Shown: positions 49,136 to 58,207 of the stretch, piece by piece
How positions within the stretch are numbered: position 1 is the first letter of the stretch
How the letters are laid out: every line of letters begins with the position of its first letter
Assembly: GCA_027214345.1 (NCBI GenBank)
Contig: JAPWHR010000012.1
Span: 124,001 to 188,000 of the forward strand
Direction of reading: 5' to 3'
Origin: Comamonadaceae bacterium G21597-S1
GTDB lineage: Bacteria; Pseudomonadota; Gammaproteobacteria; Burkholderiales; Burkholderiaceae_C
DNA length: 64,000 bases
Translations under genes and position numbers: made by a program
Notes under the pieces: generated by a model
The model's database searches: none
What the model was told of the DNA's origin: nothing
The model's input: the letters and a program-made list of their open reading frames with translations, nothing else

Positions 49136-50524
49136 TCAGAAGAAGGTCGCGCTGACCTGGAACATCTTCTCCACCGCCCGCAGCTGGCGCTTGTTCGGCA
49201 CGTAGATGATGACGTGGTCGCCCTCCTGGATCACCAGGTCGTGGTAGGGCATCAGGACTTCGCACCGGGCGTCCTCGCCGCGCACGATGGCGCCGAAACG
49301 CGCACCCGAGGGCAGCTCGATGGCATCGATGCGCCGGCCCACCATGCGCGAGGTTCCCTTGTCGCCGCGCGCAATGCCTTCGATCGCCTCGGCCGCGCCG
49401 CGGCGCAGGCTGTGCACGGCGGCCACGTCGCCGCGGCGCACGTGCACCAGCAACTCGCCGATCACGGTCTGCGCCGGCGACAACGCGATGTCGATGGCAC
49501 TGCCCTGCATCATCTCGGCGTAGATGCGCCGGTTGATCAGCGAGATCACGCGCCGCGCGCCAAGCCGCTTGGCCAGCATCGCGGCCAGGATGTTGTCCTC
49601 GTCGTCGCTGGTGAGCGCGATGAACAGGTCCATCTCGCCAACCCGCTCCTCGATCAGCAGTTCCTCGTCCGTCGAGTCGCCCTGCAGCACCATGATGTCA
49701 CCGGGCAGTTCGCCCGCCAGGTATTCGCAGCGCTTGCGGCTGGTCTCGATGATCTTGACCTGCAGCTGCCCGGACAACCGGCGCGCCAGCCGCATGCCGA
49801 CCTTGCCGCCGCCGGCGATCATGACGCTGCGCACCGGGCGGTCGTCCTTGTGGATGGCGCGCAGCACCGGCCGGATCTTGTCCTTGTCGGCGAGCACGAA
49901 GACCTCGTCGCCCGGCCAGACCTGGGTGCTGGCTTCGATCGGCAGCTCGCGGTCCTGCCGGTAGATCGCCACCACCCGCATCGGCGCCTGCGGGAACAGG
50001 TCGCGGAACTCGCCGATGCTGTGGTTGACCAGGGTGCTGCCCGAGGCGGCGCGCACCGCGATCAAGTGGGCGCGGCCCTGCGAAAACTCGAGCACCTGCA
50101 GCGCTTCCGGATAGTCGATCAGCTTGTTGATGTAATGCATCAACGACTCTTCCGGGCAGATCACGTGGTCGACCGCAAAACCATCGGCCGCCAGCAAGGG
50201 TTCGCCCTCCTCGAATTCGGGGGAGCGCAACCGCGCGATCGTGGTCTGGATGCCGAACACGCTGCGCGCCACCTTGCAGGCCGCCAGGTTGGTCTCGTCC
50301 AGCGATGCACAGGCGATGAACAGGTCGGCGTCCTCGGCACCGGCGCGCCGCTGCACCGACGGCTGCACGCCGTCGCCGGCCACACCGCGAAGATCGAGAC
50401 GATCCTCCAGCACGCGCAGCAGATCGGGATCGGGGTCGATCACCGTGATGTCGTTTTGCTCGGACACCAGACTCTCGGCGACGCTCTCGCCTACCCGTCC
50501 GGCGCCCAGGATGATCATGCGCAT
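49136..50524 (-). CDS. trkA: Trk system potassium regulatory protein TrkA
   Basis: A 462-residue cytoplasmic regulator with two NAD-binding RCK halves. The first begins MRMIILGAGRVGESVAESL, the second has VMIAGGGKVGMRLARRL. Each is followed by a TrkA-C domain (ALQVLEFSQGRAHLIAVRA and RRGDVAAVHSLRRG). DEEDNIL/LTSDDEDN type loops are present. It senses NAD(H)/nucleotides and gates TrkH. It is the first gene of the trkAH pair. Confidence 0.95.
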   Translation of the reverse strand: MRMIILGAGRVGESVAESLVSEQNDITVIDPDPDLLRVLEDRLDLRGVAGDGVQPSVQRRAGAEDADLFIACASLDETNLAACKVARSVFGIQTTIARLRSPEFEEGEPLLAADGFAVDHVICPEESLMHYINKLIDYPEALQVLEFSQGRAHLIAVRAASGSTLVNHSIGEFRDLFPQAPMRVVAIYRQDRELPIEASTQVWPGDEVFVLADKDKIRPVLRAIHKDDRPVRSVMIAGGGKVGMRLARRLSGQLQVKIIETSRKRCEYLAGELPGDIMVLQGDSTDEELLIEERVGEMDLFIALTSDDEDNILAAMLAKRLGARRVISLINRRIYAEMMQGSAIDIALSPAQTVIGELLVHVRRGDVAAVHSLRRGAAEAIEGIARGDKGTSRMVGRRIDAIELPSGARFGAIVRGEDARCEVLMPYHDLVIQEGDHVIIYVPNKRQLRAVEKMFQVSATFF

Positions 50525-50590
50525 GGGAAACCTTGATACTCGGTGGATGATAGTCGCTCGGCTCCGGCCGGCGGCAATGGCGGCCCCGGC

Positions 50591-51022
50591 TCAACCGCCC
50601 GCAACGGGTCCCTCGGCGGCGTCGGTTGGCCCGCGCGGCTGCAGCAGGTCCCAGCGGTTGCCCACCAGGTCTTCGAACACCGCGACCGTTCCGTAGGCCT
50701 CGTGGCGCGGCTCCTCCAGGAACCGCACGCCGTGGGCCCGCATGTGCCGGTGGTCGGCGGCGAAGTCGCGGGTATGCAGGAACAGCAGCACCCGGTCGCC
50801 GCCCTGGCGGCCGACGGTGTCGCGTTGCGCCGGCGTGGCGGCCTGCGCCAGGACCAGGCTCGCCCCATGCGCGTTGCCAGCCGGCGCCACCCGCACCCAG
50901 CGCCTGCCCCCGCCCAGCGGCGTGTCCTCGCACAGTTCGAAACGCAAGGCGCGGGTGAAGAACGCGATGGCGTCGTCGTAGTCGTGTACCAGCAGCGTCA
51001 TGCCGTGCAATGATTGGGTCAC
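50591..51022 (-). CDS. VOC-family (glyoxalase/dioxygenase-like) protein
   Basis: A 143-residue single-domain vicinal-oxygen-chelate protein. It shows the paired beta-alpha-beta-beta-beta units, with HDYDDAIAFFTRALRFEL in the first and HRHMRAHGVRFLEEPRHEAYGT (as HMRAHGVRFLEEPRHEAYG) in the second, ending FEDLVGNRWDLLQP. The start is probably the GTG at 51022 (VTQSLHGMTLLV), which matches the family N-terminus and has GAGAA upstream; the ATG at 51001 is the alternative. The substrate is unknown. Confidence 0.85.
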   Translation of the reverse strand: MTQSLHGMTLLVHDYDDAIAFFTRALRFELCEDTPLGGGRRWVRVAPAGNAHGASLVLAQAATPAQRDTVGRQGGDRVLLFLHTRDFAADHRHMRAHGVRFLEEPRHEAYGTVAVFEDLVGNRWDLLQPRGPTDAAEGPVAGG

Positions 51023-51097
51023 AATGCAATTCTCGAATGGTCGTTGGCCGCATTGTCCAACGACGAGCCCGCCCCATCCTGCCTGCCGCACCATCGC

Positions 51098-52075
51098 ATG
51101 ACCGCCGCCGCCCGCTCCTATCCGCCGATCGAACCCCTGCGCAGCGGCTTTCTGCCGGTGGACGCCGTGCACACCCTGTACTGGGAAGAGTCCGGCAATC
51201 CGCAGGGCATGCCGGTGGTCCTGCTCCATGGCGGGCCGGGTTCGGGCACGACGCCGCAGCATCGCCAGTTCTTCGACCCGGCGTATTACCGCATCATCCT
51301 GTTCGACCAGCGCGGCGCCGGCCGCTCCACGCCGCTCGGCGAAACCCGCGACAACACGACGGCGCTGCTCGTGGCCGACATGGAACGGCTGCGCAGCATG
51401 CTGGACATCGACCGCTGGCTGGTGTTCGGCGGCTCCTGGGGCTCGACGCTCGCGCTGGCCTATGCGCAGGCCTGGCCGCAACATTGCCGTGCCCTGGTGC
51501 TGCGCGGCGTCTTCCTGTGCACGCCCGCCGAGATCGACTGGTTCCTGAACGGCATGGGCTGGTTCTTTCCCCAGGCCCACGCGGAGTTTCGCGACGCGCT
51601 CGGCCTCGCGGAACACGCCGACGTGCTGCAAGCCTATGCCAGCGAGCTGTTCGGCGACGATCCGGCGCGGCGCCTGCACGCCGCCCGGGCCTGGAACCGA
51701 TACGAAAGCCGCTGCCTGCATCTGCTACCCCAGCTGCAGGAGCCGCAGGACGCCGAGGCCGACGCCCACGCGCTGGCGGTGTCGCGGCTGGAGGCCCACT
51801 ATTTCCTGCACGGGGGATTCCTGGAGCCGCAGCAATTGCTGCGCGACGCGGGCCGGCTGCACGGCATTCCCGGCATCATCGTGCAAGGCCGCTACGACGT
51901 GATCTGCCCGCCGACCAGCGCCTGGCGACTGCAACAGGCCTGGCCGCAATGCCGTCTGCAGATCGTCGACGACGCCGGCCATTCGGCATTCGAGCCGGGC
52001 ATCCAGTCGGCGCTGGTCGACGCCATGGACCGATACCGCGACCGAGGCGATTTCGGCCCGCCCGGCGACCGCTGA
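51098..52075 (+). CDS. pip: Proline iminopeptidase
   Basis: A 325-residue alpha/beta hydrolase of peptidase family S33 that removes N-terminal proline. HGGPGSG is the oxyanion loop, FDQRGAGRSTP is diagnostic, the nucleophile serine is in GGSWGS, the aspartate is in GRYDVICPP, and the histidine is in DDAGHSA. Length matches bacterial Pip. The ATG at 51098 gives the normal start. The gene is divergent from the VOC gene (75 bp). Confidence 0.93.
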   Translation: MTAAARSYPPIEPLRSGFLPVDAVHTLYWEESGNPQGMPVVLLHGGPGSGTTPQHRQFFDPAYYRIILFDQRGAGRSTPLGETRDNTTALLVADMERLRSMLDIDRWLVFGGSWGSTLALAYAQAWPQHCRALVLRGVFLCTPAEIDWFLNGMGWFFPQAHAEFRDALGLAEHADVLQAYASELFGDDPARRLHAARAWNRYESRCLHLLPQLQEPQDAEADAHALAVSRLEAHYFLHGGFLEPQQLLRDAGRLHGIPGIIVQGRYDVICPPTSAWRLQQAWPQCRLQIVDDAGHSAFEPGIQSALVDAMDRYRDRGDFGPPGDR

Positions 52076-52084
52076 AACCCCGCC

Positions 52085-52810
52085 TCAACGGCTGGAGCCG
52101 CGTCCATCGTGCCAGCGCACGAAGCCCTGTGCCCGTGCGGACCCGGCTGGCGCGGTCGCCGGCCCCGGCGCCGGCCATTGCCGCGCAGCATGGCCCAGTG
52201 CCAGCACAGCGATCAGCAACTCGTCCTCGTGCGCCGCCACCTGTGCCAGCACGGTGTCGGAAAATCCCTTCCAGCCCGCCAGCAGACGGGCCTGCACGCC
52301 GCGCGCGGCCGCGCTGTGCACGACGTTCTGCACGAACATGCCATAGTCCAGCACCGAGCCCAGACCCAGCGCCCGGTCGATCGTGCACACCAGCGCCACC
52401 GGCGCCCGGTACAACGCGAAATAGTCGTGCAGATCGGCTTCGCTGTGGATCGCGCCAGCGCCGAATGCCGCATCCGCGCGAGCCGCAAACGTATCACCCG
52501 CCTGCTCCCATGACGGTCCGGGCCACGGCGCACGGCCCGGCAGCAAGCGGTATTGCCGCCAGAACCCGGCCTCCTGCCCGGCGTCGGAACACAGGCCCGG
52601 CAGTTGCCGGCAGACCGTGTCGACCAGCCGCTCCAGCGCGCCGCCCTGCAACACACGCAGCTTCCAGGGCTGGGTGTTGACGCCCGACGGCGCACGGCGA
52701 GACGCGTCCAGGATGGATGTGATCACGGCAGCGTCGACCGCACCGGAATCGAACACGGGGCGGGCCGCCGCCGGGACGGCTGCGGATGTGGCGGGGTCGG
52801 CTGTGGCCAT
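52085..52810 (-). CDS. Nitroreductase-family FMN oxidoreductase
   Basis: A 241-residue protein with the nitroreductase fold. SRRAPSGVNTQPWKLRVL contains the FMN phosphate contact, DYGMFVQNVVHSAAARGV is the dimer helix, and AVLALGHAA closes the FMN site. It would reduce nitro compounds or quinones with NAD(P)H. The start is uncertain: ATG 52810 was used, ATG 52849 gives 13 more residues, and neither has a clear ribosome site. Its stop is 9 bp from that of the convergent pip. Confidence 0.82.
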   Translation of the reverse strand: MATADPATSAAVPAAARPVFDSGAVDAAVITSILDASRRAPSGVNTQPWKLRVLQGGALERLVDTVCRQLPGLCSDAGQEAGFWRQYRLLPGRAPWPGPSWEQAGDTFAARADAAFGAGAIHSEADLHDYFALYRAPVALVCTIDRALGLGSVLDYGMFVQNVVHSAAARGVQARLLAGWKGFSDTVLAQVAAHEDELLIAVLALGHAARQWPAPGPATAPAGSARAQGFVRWHDGRGSSR

Positions 52811-52914
52811 ACGCGGTCTCGGTGAACGGGAAAACCGTTGCAGCGACATGGGCGGGCGGCGGGCGAAGGCCGGCCGGCGCAATCTGCTACAAATCAGCCA
52901 GCAATTAGACCACC

Positions 52915-53412
52915 ATGGCCCATTCGTCCCGCCTGCACCGAGCCCTGCACCACCTGCTGCACCACACGCGCGTGGCGGCACTGGGCACGCTGGACGCGGA
53001 CGGCGCACCCATGGTCTCGATGGTGCCGTTCGCGATCGCGCCCTCGATACCGGCACTGGTGCTGCACGTCAGTGCATTGGCCGCACACACCGGCAACATG
53101 ACACGGCACCCGGCGGTCTCGCTGCTGGTGATGCAACCCGAGCGGGCCGGAGAGCCGGTCCATGCCTTGCCCCGGGTCACGCTGCACGGCCACGCCGAGA
53201 CCGTGACCCGCGAGGACACCCGGCACGCCACGGTGCGCCAGGCCTACCTGGACCGGTTTCCCGACACTGTGCCGATGATGCAGCTGGGCGACTTCCGGCT
53301 GCTGCTGGTGCACGTCTCGCAGGCCCGCCAGGTGGCCGGATTCGGCGCCGCGCGATCGGTCGAGGCCGACGAGCTGCGCCAGATCCTCGCCACCGCAGCC
53401 CTGCCCGACTGA
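52915..53412 (+). CDS. Pyridoxamine 5'-phosphate oxidase-like (split-barrel FMN) protein
   Basis: A 165-residue single split barrel. HTRVAALGTLDADGAPMVSMVPFA is the FMN-binding start (shown as VAALGTLDADGAPMVSMVPF), and RHPAVSLLVMQPE and the closing LLLVHVSQARQVAGFG are as in HugZ-type haem-utilisation relatives, although the longer HugZ C-terminal domain is missing. It is read divergently from the nitroreductase gene (104 bp), so the two flavoproteins may share control. Confidence 0.8.
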   Translation: MAHSSRLHRALHHLLHHTRVAALGTLDADGAPMVSMVPFAIAPSIPALVLHVSALAAHTGNMTRHPAVSLLVMQPERAGEPVHALPRVTLHGHAETVTREDTRHATVRQAYLDRFPDTVPMMQLGDFRLLLVHVSQARQVAGFGAARSVEADELRQILATAALPD

Positions 53413-53446
53413 CCCCGCGCGTCACGGGCGGTACGCTTGCGGCGGC

Positions 53447-54766
53447 TCAGCCCTTGGGCCTCTTGTCGATGACCCGGCGCGCCTTGCCGGTCTGGGTGCG
53501 TTCGACCGAATGGGGCGGCAACACGCTGACCGTGGTGCTGATGCCCACCAGGCTCTTGACCCGGTGCTGCAGCCAGCCGGCGATTTCCTGCACGCCACCG
53601 GTGGGCTGGTCGGCATGCGCGGTCTGCAGTTCGCACAACACTTCGACCCGGTCCATCGGCCCGTCGCGGGTCACGACGATCTGGTAGAGCGGCGACAACT
53701 TGCCGTGCTGCAACACCAGTTCCTCGATCTGTGTCGGGAACACGTTGACGCCGCGAATGATCAGCATGTCGTCGGAGCGACCGACGATCTTGCCCATGCG
53801 ACGGAACGCGCGTGCGGTCGGCGGCAGCAGGCGCGTCAGGTCGCGGGTACGGTAACGGATGATGGGGAACGCCTCCTTGGTCAGCGAGGTGAAGACCAAT
53901 TCGCCCTCCTGCCCGTCGGGCAACACCTCGCCCGTCTGCGGGTCGACGATCTCCGGATAGAAATGGTCCTCCCAGATCACCGGGCCGTCCTTGGACTCGA
54001 CACATTCGCTGGCCACGCCCGGCCCCATGACTTCGGACAGTCCGTAGATGTCCACCGCGTCCATGCCCGACGAGCCCTCGATCTCGGTGCGCATGGCCTC
54101 GGTCCAGGGCTCGGCACCGAAGATGCCGATCTCCAGCGACGTGGCGCGCGGATCCTGGCCCTGGCGCACGAACTCCTCGATGATGACCTGCATGTAGGAC
54201 GGCGTCACCATGATGATGCGCGGGCGGAAGTCCTGGATCAGCTGCACCTGCTTTTCGGTCTGGCCACCGGACACCGGGATGACCGTGCAACCGAGCCGCT
54301 CGGCGCCGTAATGCGCGCCCAGGCCGCCGGTGAACAGGCCGTAGCCGTAGGCCACGTGCAGCAGGTCACCGGCGCGGCCACCGGCCGCCCGGATGGATCG
54401 CGCCACCAGCTGGGCCCAGTTGTCGATGTCCTTGAGCGTATAACCCACGACCGTCGGCTTGCCGGTCGTGCCCGACGAGGCATGGATCCGCGCCACCTGC
54501 TCGCGCGGCACCGCGAACATGCCGAACGGATAGTTGGCGCGCAGGTCCTGCTTGGTCGTGAACGGGAAACGAGCCAGGTCCTGCAGCGACTTCAGGTCGT
54601 CCGGATGCACACCCGCGGCGTCGAAGGCCTGCCGGTAGTGCGACACGTTGGCATACGCGTGGTGCAGCGTGGCCTTGAGCCGCTGCAGTTGCAGCGCGGT
54701 GATCTCGTCGCGGCTGGCACGCTCGATGGGTTCGAGCAGGTCGGTCGGTGTGGCGTGTCGGGGCAT
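53447..54766 (-). CDS. paaK: Phenylacetate-CoA ligase PaaK
   Basis: A 439-residue acyl-adenylate enzyme that activates phenylacetate with ATP and CoA, the first step of aerobic phenylacetate breakdown. The ATP loop is HASSGTTGKPTVVGYT. YGLFTGGLGAHYGAERLG, DIYGLSEVMGPGVASEC and the hinge region YRTRDLTRL follow, and GRSDDMLIIRGVNVFPTQIEE starts the C-terminal domain (as SDDMLIIRGVNVFPTQIEE). Upstream, 64 bp away on the same strand, lies paaE, so it is the last gene of the truncated paa operon. Confidence 0.95.
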   Translation of the reverse strand: MPRHATPTDLLEPIERASRDEITALQLQRLKATLHHAYANVSHYRQAFDAAGVHPDDLKSLQDLARFPFTTKQDLRANYPFGMFAVPREQVARIHASSGTTGKPTVVGYTLKDIDNWAQLVARSIRAAGGRAGDLLHVAYGYGLFTGGLGAHYGAERLGCTVIPVSGGQTEKQVQLIQDFRPRIIMVTPSYMQVIIEEFVRQGQDPRATSLEIGIFGAEPWTEAMRTEIEGSSGMDAVDIYGLSEVMGPGVASECVESKDGPVIWEDHFYPEIVDPQTGEVLPDGQEGELVFTSLTKEAFPIIRYRTRDLTRLLPPTARAFRRMGKIVGRSDDMLIIRGVNVFPTQIEELVLQHGKLSPLYQIVVTRDGPMDRVEVLCELQTAHADQPTGGVQEIAGWLQHRVKSLVGISTTVSVLPPHSVERTQTGKARRVIDKRPKG

Positions 54767-54830
54767 GCTGTCTCCTGGCTGTGGTGTCGTCGCGCGGTGC
54801 CGCTATGTCGATTGTGGCAAAAACGGGTCG

Positions 54831-55922
54831 TCAGGAATGCGCGTGTTCGCGGTCGAAATCGATCTCCAGGTGATCGGTCACCGGATAACTCTGGCAGCAC
54901 AACACGAAACCCCGCGCCACCTCGTAGTCCTCGAGCGCGAAGTTGATGTCCATGTCGACCTCGCCCGCGACCACCTGCGCGCGGCAGGTCGAGCAGACGC
55001 CGCCTTTGCAGGAGAACGGCATCTCGATGCCGGCCCGGATGCCGGCGTCGACCAGGTTGTCCTTGTTCTTGTCCATCACGAAGCTGCGTCGCGTACCGTC
55101 GAGCACGACGTCGACCGTGCACTGGCCGCTGCCCTGCACCGGCGCGCGCGGCGGCCGCACGCGCCCGTCGTCCAGCACCGTGCCGAACAACTCGGTCTTG
55201 ATGCGCGAGGGGTCGACCCCGTTGTCGCGCAACGCACGCTCCGCGGCCTGCATCATGTCCTGCGGGCCGCAGATGAAGGCGGCGTCGACGTCGGTGGGGT
55301 CGAGCCAGTGCGCGAGCAGCTGGCAGCACTTGTCGTAGTCGATACGGCCGTTGAACAGGTCGATGTCCTGCGTCTCGCGGCTCATGATCCAGACCAGGTT
55401 GAAGCGGCCGAGGTAGCGGTCCTTGAGATCCTCCAGTTCCTCCTTGAACATGATGGCGCCGGAGGACCGGTTGCCATACACCAGCGTGACCCGGGTCTGC
55501 GGTTCGGCCAGCAGCGTGGACTTGACGATGGACAACACCGGCGTAATGCCGCTGCCCGAGGCGAACGCCACGACATGCCGCCGCGCATCGGGCTGCAGCG
55601 GCAGATGGAATTGCCCCTGCGGCGGCATCACATCGATCGAGACACCGGGACGGAGCTGCTCGGCCGCCCAGTTCGAGAACACGCCACCGGGCACGCGCTT
55701 GATCGCGACGCGCAGGCAATGGTCCTGCACCGCCGAGCAGATCGAATAGGACCGGCGCACCTCCTCGTCGCCGATGCGGGTACGCAAGGTCAGGTACTGG
55801 CCCTGCAGGTACGTGAATTCGGACTCCAGTTCCCGGGGCCATGCAAAGGTGACGGCGATGGCATCGCGTGTCTGCGGTTGCACCTGCTGGACCTGCAGGG
55901 CATGGAATCGGGTCGTGGCCAT
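54831..55922 (-). CDS. paaE: Phenylacetyl-CoA epoxidase reductase subunit PaaE
   Basis: A 363-residue reductase that passes electrons from NADPH to the PaaA di-iron site. The N-terminal part binds FAD (RRSYSICSA), the middle binds NADP (FASGSGITPVLSI and FICGPQDMM), and the C-terminal plant-type ferredoxin domain has CKGGVCSTC plus a later CCQSYP cysteine for the 2Fe-2S cluster. Start ATG 55922 lies 10 bp after paaD. Confidence 0.95.
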   Translation of the reverse strand: MATTRFHALQVQQVQPQTRDAIAVTFAWPRELESEFTYLQGQYLTLRTRIGDEEVRRSYSICSAVQDHCLRVAIKRVPGGVFSNWAAEQLRPGVSIDVMPPQGQFHLPLQPDARRHVVAFASGSGITPVLSIVKSTLLAEPQTRVTLVYGNRSSGAIMFKEELEDLKDRYLGRFNLVWIMSRETQDIDLFNGRIDYDKCCQLLAHWLDPTDVDAAFICGPQDMMQAAERALRDNGVDPSRIKTELFGTVLDDGRVRPPRAPVQGSGQCTVDVVLDGTRRSFVMDKNKDNLVDAGIRAGIEMPFSCKGGVCSTCRAQVVAGEVDMDINFALEDYEVARGFVLCCQSYPVTDHLEIDFDREHAHS

Positions 55923-55932
55923 GGGGTCGCTC

Positions 55933-56496
55933 TCAATGGGGCTTGAAATAGTCGAAGGGTTCCAGGCAGCTGTTGCACTGGTACAAGGCCTTGCAGGCGG
56001 TGGAGCCGAACTGCGACAGCAGGCGCGTGCGGTGCGAGCCGCACAGGGGACACGGCACCGCCGCGCGCGCCGACGGCTGCAGCAAGGCGCCGATGTCGAT
56101 CGCCTGGCTGCCATCGGCACCCGGCGCCCGCTCCACCGGCGGCGCGATGCCGTACGCACGCAGGGCTTCGCGTGCCTCGACGCTCATCCAGTCCGTGGTC
56201 CAGGCCGGCGACAGCCGCGTGTGGACCTCGACGGGCGCAACGCCGTGGGAGGCCAGCTTGTCGCGGATCGCGGCGGCGATGACTTCAGTGGCCGGGCAAC
56301 CGGAATAAGTCGGTGTCACGACGATCTGCAGCCGCGGTGCGGCGCCCAGGCCGTATTGCCACACGACCTCGCGCACGATGCCCAGGCCGACGACGGAGAC
56401 GACCGGCACCTCCGGGTCCATGACCTCGTCCAGCCACTGCAGCACCTGCTCGGTGGCCACGCGCACCGGAACCACGGGCACGCTGCCCTCTACCAC
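55933..56496 (-). CDS. paaD: Phenylacetyl-CoA epoxidase accessory protein PaaD
   Basis: A 187-residue protein (also called PaaJ) needed for maturation of the epoxidase. The N-terminal MIP18/DUF59 domain shows WLDEVMDPEVPVVSVVGLGI and TPTYSGCPATEVI. The C-terminal metal-binding part holds VPCPLCGS, then TACKALYQCNSCLEPFDYFK with four more cysteines. It overlaps paaC by 7 bp. Confidence 0.93.
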   Translation of the reverse strand: MVEGSVPVVPVRVATEQVLQWLDEVMDPEVPVVSVVGLGIVREVVWQYGLGAAPRLQIVVTPTYSGCPATEVIAAAIRDKLASHGVAPVEVHTRLSPAWTTDWMSVEAREALRAYGIAPPVERAPGADGSQAIDIGALLQPSARAAVPCPLCGSHRTRLLSQFGSTACKALYQCNSCLEPFDYFKPH

Positions 56497-57254
56497 CGGG
56501 CCCCCGGATAGGCACGCGGCACGAACTGCAGCTCGGCCAGCAAATGCCCCAGGTATTCGGAATGCACGCCCTGGCGGCCACCACGCTGGTGGCCGACGAC
56601 CGTCGGTATCTGCAGCGTGGCGCGCGTGAGCACCGCCTCAACGCTGGCACGCCAGGGCTCGGCCAGGCTGTCCGCCGCGGGGGCCAGTCCCTGCGCCGCG
56701 CATTGCGCGTCGACCGGATCGGATTCGAACCACTCCTGCGTGAACGGCCACAGGCGCTCGAGCGAAGCCTGCATGCGCGCATGGCTCTCGTCGGTTCCGT
56801 CGCCCAGCGCGATGACCAGCTGCGCACTGCGTTGCAGGTGGTAACGCGCCTCCTTGGACGCCTTGTTCGCGATCTCCGCGATGCGCGGGTCGCTTGACGC
56901 GGCGAGCGCAAGCAGCAGGGGCTGGTGCCAGGCGTCGAACAGGAACTGACGCATGAGGGTGTCGCCGTAATGCCCGTTCGGCTGCTCGACCAGCAGCAGG
57001 TTGCGGAATGCGGCGCCGTCGCGCAGATAGGCCAGGGCATCTTCGTCGCGGCCCCGGCCTTCCACCTCGCCGGCATAACTGAGCCAGAGCCGGGCCTGGC
57101 CCAGCAGGTCGAGTGCAACGTTGGTCAGGGCCAGGTCTTCCTCCAAGGCCGGGCCGTGGCCGCACCAGGCGCCCAGTTGCTGCGACAACACCAACGCGTT
57201 GTCGCCCAGGCGCAGCAGGTACTCGAACTTCGGATCCACCGTATCCGCCTTCAT
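56490..57254 (-). CDS. paaC: Phenylacetyl-CoA epoxidase structural subunit PaaC
   Basis: A 254-residue ferritin-like four-helix protein that forms the PaaA-PaaC core but lacks the di-iron ligands. YLLRLGDNALVLSQQLGAWC, NVALDLLGQARLWLSYAG and NKASKEARYHLQRSAQLVI are the family helices. Its ATG overlaps the paaB stop (ATGA). Its catalytic partner PaaA is not encoded in the window. Confidence 0.94.
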   Translation of the reverse strand: MKADTVDPKFEYLLRLGDNALVLSQQLGAWCGHGPALEEDLALTNVALDLLGQARLWLSYAGEVEGRGRDEDALAYLRDGAAFRNLLLVEQPNGHYGDTLMRQFLFDAWHQPLLLALAASSDPRIAEIANKASKEARYHLQRSAQLVIALGDGTDESHARMQASLERLWPFTQEWFESDPVDAQCAAQGLAPAADSLAEPWRASVEAVLTRATLQIPTVVGHQRGGRQGVHSEYLGHLLAELQFVPRAYPGARW

Positions 57255-57559
57255 ATGTTCTTCACGCCGTCGGGCATGGGATAGAAGGTCGGGTGCCGGT
57301 AGACCTTGCTCTGCGACGGATCGAACAAGGCCTCCTTGTCGCCTGGGCTGCTGGCCACGATGTCGGTGGCGCGCACCACCCAGATGCTGACGCCTTCGTT
57401 GCGCCGGGTGTAGACGTCGCGTGCATGCTGGACGGCGCTTTCGGCGTCGACCGCATGCAGGCTGCCCACATGCTTGTGCGCCAGGCCGTGCTGGCTGCGG
57501 ATGAAGACTTCCCACAGGGGCCAGTCGCGGCGGTTCGTCGTGTTGTTGCTGTCGGTCAT
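57251..57559 (-). CDS. paaB: Phenylacetyl-CoA epoxidase subunit PaaB
   Basis: A 102-residue bridging subunit. RRDWPLWEVFIRSQHGLAHKHVGSLHAVD (quoted in parts: PLWEVFIRSQHGLAHKHVGS) and DVYTRRNEGVSIWVV are the family core, ending PTFYPMPDGVKNI. It normally follows paaA, but here it is the first gene of the operon and is preceded by a non-coding stretch of more than 800 bp. The ATG at 57559 was chosen over an upstream in-frame ATG at 57580. Confidence 0.93.
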   Translation of the reverse strand: MTDSNNTTNRRDWPLWEVFIRSQHGLAHKHVGSLHAVDAESAVQHARDVYTRRNEGVSIWVVRATDIVASSPGDKEALFDPSQSKVYRHPTFYPMPDGVKNI

Positions 57560-57618
57560 GTCAAAGGCTCGGGATGGCAATTGCTGGGCGTACGTGGTCG
57601 GGTGGCGCCGTCATTTCT

Positions 57619-57667
57619 GCGTTGGCGTTGGCGTTGGCATCGACACTGGCACTGGCACTGGCACTGG
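57619..57667. repeat. Hexanucleotide repeat (GCGTTG / GCACTG type)
   Basis: About eight units of a six-base motif run together: three GCGTTG-type units, two transitional units and three ACTGGC units. It lies 60-108 bp upstream of paaB, where its promoter would be expected. Length changes by slippage are possible. Confidence 0.7.
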
Positions 57668-57726
57668 AACCCCATGGGTGCTCGCACGCGTCGCGGCAGG
57701 CGGGAATCGGCGTGGGCGCCTGGTGG

Positions 57727-57890
57727 GGCGGTCGGGCGCTGAACGCGCCGACTGCCCTGCGGTGCTCGCGGGCAGGGCGCATCGCGCAACTCACTGCGTT
57801 CGCTTCGCTCTCTCCGTTCAAACAGGCGCGATGAGAATGATCACGAAGCGCGCTGCGCGCGCCGCCCTGCCCGCTACGCTCCTCGGCGCC
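57727..57890. repeat. Inverted repeat, left arm (164 bp)
   Basis: This arm is the imperfect reverse complement of 58045-58207. Long exact blocks include the stretch around GGGCGCTGAACGCGCCGACT, the ATCGCGCAACTCACTGCG block, GCGCGATGAGAATGA and the terminal GCTCCTCGGCGCC. Differences are clustered in two short segments. Confidence 0.85.
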
Positions 57891-58044
57891 CCACAAGTCG
57901 CCCACGCCGATTCCCGCCTGCCGCAACGCTGAGCCCGTCGTGATCGTTGCGCCAAGGGTCGAAGCCCGGAGCCCTATCAGGCGCCGCGCCAACCACAGGC
58001 CTGGCTGCGAAGGCCCGAGGGGCAATCGCTCTGCGCGCCTCTGT

Positions 58045-58207
58045 GGCGCCGAGGAGCGGAGGTCTTGCGCCTCGCGCGAAGCGCGTTCGTCCTCATTCTC
58101 ATCGCGCTTGTCTGAACGGAGCGCCCGCAGGGCGCGCAGTGAGTTGCGCGATGCAGGCGCAAGACCGAGCACCACAGGGCAGTCGGCGCGTTCAGCGCCC
58201 GACCGCC
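58045..58207. repeat. Inverted repeat, right arm (163 bp)
   Basis: Partner of the arm at 57727-57890, beginning GGCGCCGAGGAGCG and ending with the complement of the left arm's start. The spacer 57891-58044 has no recognised content. The two arms could form a large hairpin, or they may be two oppositely oriented copies of one dispersed element. Confidence 0.85.
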
